The notes: generated by a model not told the origin, from the sequence alone. DNA of 64,000 bases from Choristoneura fumiferana (GCF_025370935.1 NC_133500.1:12190949-12254948); one strand, 5' to 3'; shown: positions 21,006 through 32,101, counted from the stretch's first letter. Translations and numbers: made by a program.

Positions 21006-21690
21006 GTAATTTCACCTGAAGAAAAGAAGGAGATGAGAAAGACAAAAGTGAACAGGTTAGAAAAGACGGCAGTTGAACAGACACAGTGCTGCTCATCCAG
21101 CAGCACACGAAAAAGAGCCACAACACAAGGAGCTTGGTCTGGTGACTGCGGGGACGCCCGAACCCCCCAAAGACGGCTTTCGGGTCCCCTCCACGGTCGC
21201 CAACCGGTACTACAGCACATCTTCGGGATTTTTCGCAAGTTAACGGGGCAGCCTTTCAAAGTTGGCGAAACCTCTACTTGGGCCCCCTACTAACTGCGGT
21301 CGGCCAGCGGAGCACCGTGCTTCGGATTCCGCTACCCTCCACGAACAGGCACCCGGTGCAGCAAACTGACGGCACCGAAACCGGTTTGCACGCAAGTCCC
21401 TGTCCAGACTCGTCCCTCCACATGGCTACTCCTAAGACCGTTTGGCAGCACTTAGTTAGGTGGGTGGTGACAAACCGCGGCCGAAGCCTACCACCAGAAT
21501 GAGGTTGTTCATTTGGCGCTACCTAGGGGACACGTGTGGGTAACTAGAGCTAAAGCCCACGGACGCGAACAGCTTTATCCCCCAATAGTTGACGATAGGC
21601 AGATAACACGATAACAAGAACCAATGTCAAATAAAACTTAAAAGTTTCTACAGATTTCCTGTTTTTCTTTGAATTTAGTAATATTGATTA
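21006..21690 (-). mobile_element. Probable 5' non-coding part of the CR1/Jockey-type LINE
   Basis: GC-rich sequence directly upstream (minus strand) of the broken LINE, unlike the AT-rich surroundings. It allows open frames on both strands without motifs. I infer LINE 5' sequence from position and composition only. Confidence 0.4.
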
Positions 21691-21696
21691 AAGTCT

Positions 21697-21830
21697 GCAG
21701 GGCTAACTACGAAACTCGAAACTCGGAGTTCGTGTCGTGCGGTCCCTCTGACACTTATACTATTAAATATGAGAGCGAGAGGGACAGTACGATACGAACT
21801 TCGAGTTTCGAGTTTCGTAGTAGCCCTGCA
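21697..21830. mobile_element. Palindromic MITE, family A copy 2
   Basis: Inverted ends GGGCTAACTACGAAACTCG and CGAGTTTCGTAGTAGCCC, and the same CGGTCCCTCTGACACTTATA core as at 5085-5219. The best-preserved of the three copies. Confidence 0.8.
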
Positions 21831-22555
21831 GACGGTCCATTAGTGATCATTCGTTAAAGTAATCTAAAAATTAGTATGTTGTATAATAAAACATTTAACT
21901 TGCAAGTCTATTAAGTATTTGTAATGTTTTATGATTATCATTTAATGGTGCTTAAGCATTATGCAGTTGTAAAATAGTTTGATTATTGGTAAATAAGCAT
22001 TAAACACAGTTTGATAAGAAATTGATTAACGCCATTAAGTAAATTGAAATAAAAAAAACTAGAATTAATATCCCGTTAGTCATCTGAAATTATGATATAC
22101 ATAACCAATTCTTACGTTTAGTCCTTTTACCTTATTGCGTTGTCTCAAAAAGTTGGAGACGAATGACTAAAGCGCCACCTATCTCCTGAACTATTGTACT
22201 TAGGTCAAAATTATACATTTCAGTTCATAGTATGCTGAATTGACTTTCATACAGTCTTAGAAATTCTAGAATGTGTTCACAAAGAAAAGAGTTATGAATT
22301 TTTTTCGTCAAAAAAAAACTTTAAATCGCTCTCCTGTAAAGTTGGTCAATGTCGCTTTAGTATCTTTACCTCCGAAGCGACGATATGTTTATAGATAACA
22401 ACCCATATATATACACCTGCAAACTTTATATGTCTATAATATTTATTTCTTTCTACTAATGCTTCCCGCAGGGGAAAGAAACACCATTCGTTGTCCTCTT
22501 TTCCCCTTCGGGGTGCGGCCCAAACACTCGCTTTTTCACCGAAATACACTTTCCT
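21831..22555. other. AT-rich DNA with one shared block
   Basis: It contains the inverse copy (22359-22395) of the block at 17290-17328. Otherwise nothing recognised. Confidence 0.4.
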
Positions 22556-22556
22556 C

Positions 22557-22830
22557 CCCCTAGGTACTCCTTACAACAAACAAAAACACTTGCAAAAACA
22601 CACCCTCCTTCACACTCAAAAAAAAAACCTCTAAAAAAGACACACCCAGACGCGAAGTGTATACCAATAGCACGGAGCGCCCTGGAGTAAACACTCCACT
22701 GGGGGTGGAGTTAGTCCGTAGGCGCCTGGGAGAAATCCCCAGACGAGTCGGCATGCTGTCGGGACCGGCCGACAGTATACTATGAGTATTCTCCACCTCC
22801 TCTAAAAAAAAAAAAAAACTAACCTCCTTT
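22557..22830 (+). mobile_element. LINE-like 3' end with poly(A)
   Basis: GC-rich sequence with stem-loop character (CTCCACTGGGGGTGGAG, CTGGGAGAAATCCCCAG, CTGTCGGGACCGGCCGACAG) ends in a run of about 15 A followed by CTAACCTCC. This fits the 3' non-coding end of an R1/TRAS-like LINE, but no protein part is attached. Confidence 0.45.
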
Positions 22831-22841
22831 TTTTTTTTTTA

Positions 22842-23400
22842 AACGACGAGGTAAATGCACCTTATGCATGTCCCCCGCTCGTGGCAGCGGGGGGGTCTTT
22901 CGGGCTCTCCCACACTGGTGGGCATACCGAATAAAAACCTCACGCGAAATACCTCTCGGCCATTAGCGCAGACGCCACGGGATCGCAAGCATTTCACCGC
23001 GACGCCCACTGGCCACCCCGGTATGGGGCCGTCTTACGACATCGTGCAATGCAGGCTCAGGTTTCCACGCCTTCCCCCGCTGATGTCGCTGGCGCCGAAG
23101 CACCATCCGCTGAAAGGGTTCCATCGTCCAAAACAGAGTCCTTCTAGGTTACCGCCCCCCCCGGAAGGGTTTCACCTATAAAAGGTCAGAGTCTTTTCTG
23201 ATGGTTCCCTGCCCTCTCGCGGCAAGAAGAATAACTTTCCGGAACGGAATTACGTCCTAAGACAACCACTCCTTCAAGTAATTCCCCCCGCCAATAGTGT
23301 CATATATCAGCAATGTTACCTTCAGTTGCCGGGAACATGCTGTTGGACTGGAGTTTGCTCTTGGCGGCGCATTATAGCCCTCAGCTAGCACCACCTTGAG
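22842..23400. other. GC-rich DNA at gap edge, LINE-like
   Basis: A hairpin CCCCCGCTCGTGGCAGCGGGGG (22874-22895) and GC-rich sequence without a clear reading frame. I suspect retrotransposon non-coding sequence interrupted by the gap. Confidence 0.35.
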
Positions 23401-23931
23401 NNNNNNNNNNNNNNNNNNNNNNNNNNNNNNNNNNNNNNNNNNNNNNNNNNNNNNNNNNNNNNNNNNNNNNNNNNNNNNNNNNNNNNNNNNNNNNNNNNNN
23501 NNNNNNNNNNNNNNNNNNNNNNNNNNNNNNNNNNNNNNNNNNNNNNNNNNNNNNNNNNNNNNNNNNNNNNNNNNNNNNNNNNNNNNNNNNNNNNNNNNNN
23601 NNNNNNNNNNNNNNNNNNNNNNNNNNNNNNNNNNNNNNNNNNNNNNNNNNNNNNNNNNNNNNNNNNNNNNNNNNNNNNNNNNNNNNNNNNNNNNNNNNNN
23701 NNNNNNNNNNNNNNNNNNNNNNNNNNNNNNNNNNNNNNNNNNNNNNNNNNNNNNNNNNNNNNNNNNNNNNNNNNNNNNNNNNNNNNNNNNNNNNNNNNNN
23801 NNNNNNNNNNNNNNNNNNNNNNNNNNNNNNNNNNNNNNNNNNNNNNNNNNNNNNNNNNNNNNNNNNNNNNNNNNNNNNNNNNNNNNNNNNNNNNNNNNNN
23901 NNNNNNNNNNNNNNNNNNNNNNNNNNNNNNN
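23401..23931. other. Assembly gap, 531 N
   Basis: A run of 531 N. It is bordered on the right by poly(A) and a GGTTAGGTT sequence, so the missing piece is likely repetitive. Confidence 0.99.
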
Positions 23932-24018
23932 AAAAAAAAAAAGGGTAGGCTTAGCTTGGTTAGGTTCCCAATAAAAAAAAAAAGGGAAATGTTATATTAT
24001 GTTAGGTTTTAAGCTTAA

Positions 24019-24260
24019 GACGACCAGGTGGCCTAATGGTTAGAGAACCTGACTACGAAGCTTGAGGTCTCGGGTTCGATTCCCGTGTCGGGTCAAAATA
24101 CGAATGTTTGTTCTCGGGTCTTGGGTGTTTAATATGTATCTCGATATCACGTATAGATGATTTATCCGGTTGATATATTAACCCTATAACAAGCTGTGCT
24201 AAGCTTACTTTTAAACTAGGTCAATTTCTTTAAATTGTCCCGTGATATTTATTTATTTTA
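24019..24260 (+). mobile_element. tRNA-derived SINE (second family)
   Basis: The head GACGACCAGGTGGCCTAATG carries box A and GGGTTCGATTCCCGTGTCGG carries box B, folding like a tRNA. The tail runs through CTAAGCTTACTTTTAAACTAG to GTCCCGTGATATTTATTT. The tail alone is found again at 33397-33475. Distinct from the SINE at 39976-40284. Confidence 0.8.
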
Positions 24261-25311
24261 CTAAGCTCTTCCAAAAAATACAAAATTTAAGTACCATTAT
24301 TTAGCTTAATGCAAATCCTTGCGATCGCATTGAATGACCTCCTTTTGACGAGTTAACAGGGTGTCAATGTTGATATAAAATTGAATTCGTTCAATGATTA
24401 AGGCAGAATCGCTTCTGTACGTTATTGATATGATTGGCGGCGATGGTTTTTCTCTCAGTGCCTCGGATATCCCTTCTCCATTCGACTGGTGAGACCCGCT
24501 TGTGGGCGGTCAACCGAACCGATTTGCTGCCACACACAGCATAGATGAATACACTGAGATACACTTAAACTGCACCAAAATGACGCTCTGTAATCCTACG
24601 GAACCGCGGCACGAAACGGCAAGTAGCCATATAGTATGTATGATGTAAACCGACAAAAGAAATTAAAAAACATTACTGACAAAACGTAGGCGGTTATCCC
24701 TTATACCATTCCTTATAGTTTCGAAGAACCAAACAAAAAAACAAGTAGCGGTTTTTATTTAAACACTATAATAACTGTCTAGCTATCACGGTTCATGAGA
24801 TGCAGCCTGGTGACAGAAGGATGGACGGACAGACACGGACAATGAAGTCTCAGTAATAGGACTTTTACCCTTTGGGTACCCTTTGTGTTTCAGTTTTAAA
24901 GGTCCGAACATGTCATATTTAAAGTATTTAAATTCAAAAATAACCAAGAAACAAAGTTTTAGAGTTAAGGTTTTTTCTTACATTAAAAACTATACAAACA
25001 AATGAGTGAAATATGGTATATTGTATGTATTCCGATTAATGTACGCGAAGTCGCTTAAATAAGTATTTATTTATCGTGGCTCCCGTTTGGACATCAGTAG
25101 GGTAATAAGCAGGCCCACCTCTCCCGCCCCCCGGTCACTAGCTTAGCTGCATCACCTCGGTTGGAAGGTATTTAACACTTTTTCCTCATTGTTGACTAAG
25201 ATTTGCATACTTTGCGGTTTAAATGATGTGTAGCTGGATGATGCTAATTTTCCACGTCTTTTAGTACCTAATAAAATAATAAATAAAAAATTGGGCTTTG
25301 TGTGTTTTTTT
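24261..25311. other. Mixed AT-rich DNA with repeat fragments
   Basis: 24775-24890 carries a fragment with a CACGGTTCATGAGATGCAGC to TTTACCCTTTGGGTACCC layout, also seen inverted at 51715-51830. A CATCACCTCGGTTGGAAGGT block near 25150 recurs near 27365. No gene. Confidence 0.4.
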
Positions 25312-25545
25312 TTATTCGACTGGATGGCAAACAAGCAAGTGGGTCTCCTGATGGTAAGAGAATTCCACCGCCCATAAACATCTGCAACACCAGGGGTATT
25401 GCAGATGGGATACCTCCAGTGCCAGTAATTTCACCGGCTGTCTTACTCTCCACACCGAAACACAACAGTGCAAGCTGCTGCTGCTTTGCTTTGCCTTGTG
25501 CAAGGTCCGCCCGGATTGCTACCACCATCTTGCTCGCTAATCCTG
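25312..25545 (-). repeat. Lepidopteran LINE-type 3' repeat (copy 2)
   Basis: Reverse relative of 8709-8975 with an internal deletion near 25405. It ends (minus strand) in CCAGTCGAATAAAAAAAA, which marks the true 3' end of the family. Confidence 0.7.
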
Positions 25546-25925
25546 TTTTATGTCCTCAAAAATAGTGATAAATTATGGAAAAACCAAACCAAACCAGCTG
25601 AACTCGTGCATTTAGTTAATATCTGGGTATTTTTTCCGCAGGAGGCTTCCGGAGCAATCCCACCGTGTTAAAGGATACTTCGCAGTTCACCGCATATATT
25701 TTTTTAAATACTCGTCCAACGATAACCCATACTATGGACAGATAAAAACCTCGCCTCGCGCCTCGCCTCGTCCCTCGCAGCGCAGTCTCGGAGCGGTTTT
25801 TTGGTCACGAGTCAAAGGCCCTTGGGACGAACGCGAGCTTGGGGTTTACTTCGTGCTCTTCATTCGAGTTTGAACGTTGTGGTGCGCAATACTTTTAAAA
25901 TATTGAGGTTCAAATTTATGCACAA

Positions 25926-26200
25926 AAAGTTAGGTCCAAAGATGGTATTTAATATGAAGACTATTTTCGAAGCAGTTAAGTTCATTTGATTTTAAAAAGT
26001 AAGGTTCAAAAAGCTATGTTTGAGGAAGTCAAGTTAGAGGAAGTTACTTTTGAGAAATGTAGTTCTTAAGAATTTGGTTTTGAAGATGTTAAGAAGAAAA
26101 ATAATCGTTTCGGAAAAGTTAGTCTCGATGAATTTAATTAAACAAAAGTTAGATCCAAGAAATTAAGGTGCAAACAGTTATAGTTAGTTTTTATAAAAAT
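25926..26200. repeat. Degenerate minisatellite, AAGTTAGGTT-like
   Basis: Loose repeats of 15-17 bases around AAAGTTAG and AAGTTAAG. An older relative of the clean array at 26643-26845. Confidence 0.5.
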
Positions 26201-26642
26201 ATGGAAGAAATAAATTGAGGGTAAGTGAAAACATAAAATAGTAGATAACGATAGCTAAATTGAAGCTTTAATTATTTATTTAATCGTATGTTGTAAAACA
26301 ACACACAGGGGGACAACTGATTAACCTACCGCAGCCCTGCACGTGTCCCCTGGGTGGTGATGAAGAGTGACAAAACTTAAGGCGAATTGAACGTTCTGAT
26401 AAATAGAGAAACGCAAAATTATGAGCGGTATCCACATGAAAGGAAATGCTTATTTTGGGAATCCTGTTGGGGGACCCTTGACTAGAGATGTTGGACCATC
26501 AGTCCGCATCCTGCAAATCAATATTGAAGCTTTAATAAAAAGTAGTTACTAAAACTGAATTACTTAAATCTGGAAGTGGCTTTTTTCGCATATGCCCTTA
26601 AGGCTGACAACGTTTCCTTATTGAATATCTGTTACGACGACG

Positions 26643-26845
26643 AAGTTAGGTTTGACAAAGTTAGGTTTGGCGTAGGTTCGAAGTAGTTAGGTTTGAAAAA
26701 GTTAGGTTCGAGGAATGTAGGTTTGAAAAAGTTAGGTTTAAAAAAGTTAGGTTCGAGGAATGTAGGTTTGAAAAAGTTAGGTTTAAAAAAGTTAGGTTCG
26801 AGGAATGTAGGTTTGAAGTAGTTAGGTTTAAAAAAGTTAGGTTTG
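26643..26845. repeat. Minisatellite with TTAGG inside each unit
   Basis: Tandem units of about 15 bases (GTTAGGTTTGAAAAA with GTTCGAGGAATGTAG variants) are arranged in a higher-order period of about 45 bases. Each unit contains a TTAGG word, but the spacing is not telomeric. Confidence 0.75.
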
Positions 26846-26874
26846 TTTGATGGAGTTAATTTTAATACGTTTTT

Positions 26875-27065
26875 GGTACAAATGTCTTTTTTAATACAAG
26901 ATTTTTTGCTGCCAGACTACCAGGATGTCACTATCAGATTATTGTATTGTCACGCAATTTACATAATATGTATGCCAAGTTTCAAGACAATGCAATCCGA
27001 CGACTAGGAGTGGGTCAAATTTAACTTGCAAGATTTTACCCACACATACATACATTTAACATACA
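26875..27065 (+). repeat. Dispersed repeat, family H (copy 2)
   Basis: It shares GACTACCAGGATGTCACTA, TTGTCACGCAATTTACATAA and GGTCAAATTTAACTTGCAAG with 29430-29690 and 39838-40370. Confidence 0.7.
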
Positions 27066-28207
27066 TTACGATACTGCCGTGTTCGTAATAGAATCCAACG
27101 TCTCAATGCGTCGTTATCTATGGTTTTTGAACGCATAATGAAGGATTTAATAGATGGGTGTAAATAAAAAGCATTTAAAAAGTTTTGTATCTATTGCATA
27201 CTAAGTTAACATGTCATAAAAAAATAAATTGTAATATTTAACACTGAAATCGAATTATTTTAGTGCTTTATAATCAGGGCTATCATCCTGACACACTCAG
27301 CATTCAGAAAACGTGCAAAAAAATCGCCCCCCACTCCCACCCTTTAGCGGCACGCTTGGCTACATCACCTCGGTCGGTAGGTATTTAACCGAGTTTTCTT
27401 AAAAAATGGCTTAATTTCTTAGTTTTTGTTTGCGATTAATTCTTTTCATATGAAGGTCTTCATTCTCCATGTTCAGACACCAGTTTCACACGTCCTTCTC
27501 GTCTTAATCTTTAGTTATTGAACTTTTAGTGCCAGAATGACTTGAAAATTGCTTTAAAACATGGAATTAACCATTTATTACTCGTTTCCCGTTTTTTTAG
27601 ATAATCCTGACGCTTACTATAAGTTGTACTCGTTATTCCCTGTACTTTGCAGTTATCCACGCCGCCTTGGCAAATAAAAAAAACTTGTCACATTTCGAAG
27701 TATTTTCTGAGAATAATCAAAGTATTGATTTTTAAACCTGTTGACGTTTTTTTAAACTGTTGAGTGTGACGTAACTGAATGACTGACTGACAGGAAGCGC
27801 ATAGCCTTAATTTTCTGAATTTCTGAAGTCAGAGACTCGAAAATTGCAGACAATTCTTTGAGGGTCATAAAATATCAAAGTCATAGGTTTTAATATGTAC
27901 ATAGGTTAGTTTCCAAATTGCTTGGTTCATTGTTTAATGTTTCAACTAGTGTTTACACGCGGATTCGCACGCGTAAATCATTAGATCCACCTATTGTTCC
28001 ACCAAAGTTTACCACTTCATCTTGTAACTAAGCGTAAATGACGCAAAAAGAAGACAGTGCATATTATGTTTCAATTCGTTTAATAACAATATTCTTAAAT
28101 CATACTTAGACATAGGTATTATTATTATTATTATTATTATCAGCCTATTATTCTGTCCCACTGCTGAGCAAAGTCATAGTTTAAATAAGTTTATTCATTT
28201 ATGCACA
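27066..28207. other. AT-rich DNA downstream of the small secreted-protein gene
   Basis: It holds an ATT microsatellite (about 28117-28141) and scattered repeat fragments. No gene recognised. Confidence 0.4.
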
Positions 28208-28213
28208 TTTATT
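28208..28213 (-). terminator. Poly(A) signal AATAAA of the small secreted-protein gene
   Basis: The minus strand reads CCAAATAAATGTGC about 65 bases beyond the stop codon, implying a short 3' UTR rich in C. Confidence 0.7.
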
Positions 28214-28277
28214 TGGTATAGCGCTGTAGCCGAGGCCCGGCAGTGCGAGGACCCGCAGCAGGGGGGGGGGGAGGCTT

Positions 28278-28294
28278 CTACTTGCCCAGGAACA
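28278..28294 (-). CDS. Small secreted protein, exon 4 (C-terminus and stop)
   Basis: A strong acceptor (TTGTTGTCTGTCCGCAG) is followed by TG TTC CTG GGC AAG TAG. With the single C left by exon 3 this gives Leu-Phe-Leu-Gly-Lys and stop, residues 72-76. The Gly-Lys end is what peptide hormones use for trimming and C-terminal amidation, so the mature end could be Phe-Leu-amide; that is inference. The 3' UTR starts with a run of C. Confidence 0.75.
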
Positions 28295-28540
28295 CTGCGG
28301 ACAGACAACAAGACACACTTCACACTTCAACTGTAGCAACAAATCTAGACTCTACTCAACACACGCTCTCTGTTAATTCTTTAATATCTGGATCTCCACG
28401 ACACAGGCTACACAGGTACCTACGGCCAAGGACTAATTCATGAGCCATCATGGAACCTTTTCGAAGGAAAAGTCGTTACGATTTTCATTGTTAATTAATG
28501 CGACGTCTCTACTTAAGACGTTCATGTCATGAATTAAGGT

Positions 28541-28937
28541 ACTTGTCTCACCGCCAGCGAGGAAACGATTGGCTATCGACTATTTTCTCGCTCAAGAAAC
28601 GAACAAAAGATATAAGATCCTGTGTGAGTAAAAGAGACACATATATTAATAGTTGATCGCTGGCTGTTCACACTGTCGGCAAGAACTCGCTCTTACATCT
28701 TTTGTCGCAGCGACAAGAGCTATTAAACTCGCTGAGCTATAGATACTCGCTCAGCGATGTCAGCTTGGCGGCCGCCCCGCACGAGCGAGTCGAGTGGAGC
28801 GAGTAATCGCCCGTCGCACGCGAACACTCGTTTACAGCCGAGCGACAAAACTACACTCGCTGCTCGCTGCTCACCCACTCGTTTCTAGTTACTCGCTCTA
28901 CTCGCTTCTCGCTCATCGTCGGCGGTGGGACAAGTGC
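28541..28937. mobile_element. MITE-like element with CACTTGTC ends (family F) inside intron 3
   Basis: Left end ACTTGTCTCACCGCCAGCG and right end GTCGGCGGTGGGACAAGTG are inverted. The interior is rich in CTCGCT words. A related right end, GTCGCCGGCGTTCGGACAAGTG-like, occurs at 55180-55255. It fills nearly half of intron 3 of the small secreted-protein gene. Confidence 0.6.
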
Positions 28938-29135
28938 CTAAAGTCCTTGACGGTATCGGCACGTAGTTTATCTGTATCGTACCGATCGATTGTGAAAATA
29001 AAGTTCTCGCTACAAATAATCCCACTAATTTTTGTAACATATATGATACCGGGTGTGGCCTGTCTGTAATACGAGCAAAAAATGGTGCGGACTGCGCTGT
29101 GGGGGGTGCGGGGGGGGGGGGGTCGGGTCACTCAC

Positions 29136-29230
29136 GGTCGGAGAAGGAGCTGCCGCCGTGCAGGGACGACAGCGCCTCCAGCAGCAGACCGAACCCGCCG
29201 CCGCCCAGCGCCGTGCCGTTGTTGAGCGAA
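29136..29230 (-). CDS. Small secreted protein, exon 3
   Basis: Acceptor GTGTGGTCAG and donor CGACC then GTGAGTGA enclose 95 bases: one base completing Ala40, 31 codons (residues 41-71) and one base of codon 72. Residues include SLNNGTALGGGGFGLLLEAL and a Ser/Gly-rich end HGGSSFSD. There is one N-glycosylation sequon (Asn44-Gly-Thr46) and a four-glycine turn between two Leu/Ala-rich, probably helical, stretches. Third positions are G or C in 30 of 31 codons. Confidence 0.78.
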
Positions 29231-29259
29231 CTGACCACACATAGTTAAGGTTGAGGTGC

Positions 29260-29410
29260 CGATCTAATTGAGTATTCACTTGTAACAGAAGATCGATAAT
29301 TTGTCGTTATTTTTTCTCGAACAGAACAACAAACAGAGCCGAGAGTAATGTAAAACATTGCTACGAACATTTACACGACCATTTTGAGGAACACTATCTA
29401 AAAAGTTTTT
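29260..29410. repeat. Dispersed repeat shared with 45640-45780
   Basis: Shared blocks TATTCACTTGTAACAGA-like, TCGAACAGA and CGAACATTTACACGA show a common origin. It lies in intron 2 of the small secreted-protein gene. Confidence 0.5.
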
Positions 29411-29429
29411 TGCAAATAAAACATTCTTA

Positions 29430-29690
29430 ATACAAGCTGTTTTTGCTTTGTACCCAAACTACATTTGCATAATACTTAATTTCGCGATGCCATTAACCGT
29501 TGAAAAGTTCTGTCCTGCGGAGAGCATCCTGGCCAGACTACCAGGATGTCACTACCAGATTACTGTATTGTCACGCAATTTACATACTTATACTACTTAT
29601 ACTTATGCTAAATTTCAAGACAACCCGACTACTAAAAGCGGGTCAAATTTAACTTGCAAGATTTGACCCGCACATACATAGATACAAGAT
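29430..29690 (+). repeat. Dispersed repeat, family H (copy 3)
   Basis: It carries CCAAACTACATTTGCATAAT, CCAGACTACCAGGATGTCAC and TCAAATTTAACTTGCAAGAT as in the other copies. Located in intron 2. Confidence 0.7.
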
Positions 29691-30277
29691 GCATTGCAAG
29701 TTAAAAAAAAAAAACTTAAAAATGTACTTCACTGTGTCGAACGAAAAAGTCAATTTGTTTTGTGAGTTTTTACCTTTAATACATATTATAACAGACTAGA
29801 ATGCTTATTACAAAAAATCTTAAGCTTATGAAAAAAAAGGTCGATTGCATTCTGACGATAACACTCAAGCTACGTCTTAACGCAAACAGGATTGAAAAAC
29901 TTTGTTTTAAAATGGTCCCGCGAGTCGACCCTATTGTTTTCAAAGATACCTACATTCACTAGCTGCGACGTTTATTTCCGCCCCCTGCGGCCTCTGTTGC
30001 TAGGTTGATCCACTAGAGCTGGGTGATTCATTCAACTTGTTCTTATCACAATACTGTCAAAACTATCTTAGGTTCAAAACTTGGCTGATATAAATGGAAA
30101 ATTTGACATAACTTTTAGCACAATTTTTTTTTTCAACTTTATTAGGAAGTCATCCTCATAATAAAGGAGGACTGAGACTTTAAATTTTTTGCCGATAGTC
30201 AACGGCAGCTGTAAAGTAAATCCTGACAAATGTGTCAATGCAATGGCACAAGTATGTAGTTTACAGTAGGTACTTAC

Positions 30278-30420
30278 TGCATTCATATCTGCCACAGTGG
30301 AGCGTGCAAAAATATCTGACACGTTTTACCAGCCCTCGAAATAGAGTCGTATCAGATGTAATAAACTATTCTATTGTATATTTCTGCACTCTTTGTTGTG
30401 TCAGATATTGTGCTGGTGAC
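30278..30420. mobile_element. MITE, family D copy 1
   Basis: ATATCTGCCACAGTGGAGCG near the left and TCAGATATTGTGCTGG on the right match copies at 47223-47356 and 49908-50030, though this copy is the most decayed. Located in intron 2. Confidence 0.55.
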
Positions 30421-30574
30421 CTCTGAGGGGCAGCGCAACGTAAACATTTTTTCTCATATTTTTCCTGTTTGTTTTTGTAATTAATGTGTGAGTGTTTTGG
30501 TTTTGTACTGTAAGCTTGCATGACAATGTGTTTTATTCAATAAATAAATAATAAAAGCGGCCGGGTCGACTCAC

Positions 30575-30642
30575 GCGTCCTGGAAGGCGTCCAGCAGCGA
30601 GCCGAAGAACGCGCGCCCCTCCACGCACCACTGCGTCTGCGT
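30575..30642 (-). CDS. Small secreted protein, exon 2
   Basis: Acceptor TATGTTGCAG after a GT-rich tract and donor GACGC then GTGAGTCG enclose 68 bases, residues 18-39 plus two bases of Ala40 (TQTQWCVEG, RAFFGSLLDAFQD). All 22 complete codons end in G or C. The signal peptidase site most likely lies after Gly26 (Val24-x-Gly26), which would leave a 50-residue mature chain starting Arg-Ala-Phe-Phe and free of cysteine. The only cysteine, Cys23, would be removed. Confidence 0.78.
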
Positions 30643-30724
30643 CTGCAACATACACACACACACATTTTATTGAAAGCATTAGAGCCGTTTCCAAAATCCC
30701 CGATATAAATAAATAAAAATAATA

Positions 30725-30905
30725 GAATTTGATAGGGAAGCGTGGCGCAACGAGATGGACGGTCATCCACAACGACAACGACAAGGATGGTGAAAGCCGC
30801 GGGTTCACGGTGGATGGCCGCTTCCAACCGAAAAACTGGAGGTCTAACTATATCCAACAGTGGACCTCTTACGGTAGACATAATGATGGTGAGAAAAGGA
30901 TTGTT
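30725..30905 (+). pseudogene. RTE-type LINE C-terminal remnant in intron 1
   Basis: The plus strand encodes RDGRSS, VKAAGSRWMAASNRK and a degraded QQWTS end, the tail of RTE-clade proteins. Only the last about 60 codons remain. Confidence 0.6.
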
Positions 30906-31207
30906 CATTTCAAGATATAAGGATTGTAGCACTTAATAAACAAACGACTCTTATATGCTGATAACGCGTTGTTAGCCGCAGATACCACGTCCGGGAGGAC
31001 GGGATCATTAATATTCCGTCAGCGCGAGCCGCAACCCGGGGGGGGGGGGCACGTCGGACCGAGTGCAACTTAGTTAAATTGCATCGCTCGCAGGCGTCTG
31101 CACGAACCAAGTTGGCTTCTTGTTATGAAATGGCAAATGGTAAGTGCATTAAGTCGTGTTGACCATCTGATTTGATATAATCTCCGCTTGTAAACCTAAA
31201 ATATTGA

Positions 31208-31347
31208 ACAGTCAAGGAAACTGAATCACATCCCAGGGTGGAACCTTTGTGCTACTAATGTCACGTTGACATCTGTCAAAGAAATCCTAGCGAAATTGTT
31301 TATGATAAGGTTCCACCGTGGGACGTGATTCAGTTTTTTCGACTGTA
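31208..31347. mobile_element. MITE, family C copy 1 (intron 1)
   Basis: Inverted ends ACAGTCAAGGAAACTGAATC and GATTCAGTTTTTTCGACTGT surround GGTGGAACCTT and AAGGTTCCACC arms. Relatives are 47148-47225 (half) and 47885-48034. Confidence 0.75.
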
Positions 31348-31914
31348 AGGGATGTAGCCCATAGTTTTTCCATCAAATTTTGTCGAAAAAGTTCGTAGTC
31401 ATCGTTGCTCTCTCAATTAACTTCAGTGCATGTCCAGTGCCCACCGAGCACCACACGAGTACGAGTACATCTGCAATGATATTTTCAACTATTTAATTAC
31501 TTAATGGATATGAAAATACCACTCATTTAACACAATAATTGGTGGACACTTCCGAGTCCTTATTGTCTAACGCACTTTGAATCTTCTTCTTCTCTTTTAA
31601 AATATGGCTTTTCTGTCCTAATTAATAGGACAATTTCGCCAGTGTCAAAGTAAACTCTCTTTGAGAGGGACGTTGTACGGTGATTGTTGTTTTTGCAACT
31701 TGATAGTAAAATTCCAGAAACCACGTGGAGACAACTTGCGCATTGAAAAATGTCAGACATAAGAACAATATTGAATTTTGTGATACCTGTTCACTGTTAA
31801 GGTTAATCGCCGCATAAAACACTATCAAAATTATACTTCAACTAGCCAAAGAAACAGAAATAGCAAAATTAGATATTGTCTACATCCGCCATGTTCGAAT
31901 GCTACAAATCGAAT

Positions 31915-32022
31915 CCGCACTTTGAATCACAATCGTTTACACCACTTCTTTCTGTCACACGGCGTAAGACAAGGGTAGAAAGAGACGGTGAATGCGATCG
32001 CGGACGTCAGCGCGTTAGACAA
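31915..32022. mobile_element. MITE, family E copy 1 (intron 1)
   Basis: CACTTTGAATCACAATCGTT, TCTGTCACACGGCGTAAGAC and GCGCGTTAGACAACACGG are shared with 53223-53338 and, more weakly, with 39385-39460. Confidence 0.65.
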
Positions 32023-32101
32023 CACGGCCTCAGGTGCGGTCGTATTCCGATTGAAATCCGACTTTTCTCGATGAAAAACCAATAATACCATTACGCACTG
32101 G

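Noticed and set aside
23396..23974. 192-codon frame
   Set aside because: Made almost wholly of N; no information.
24019..24095. tRNA gene
   Set aside because: The tRNA-like head continues into a SINE body and tail found elsewhere in the window.
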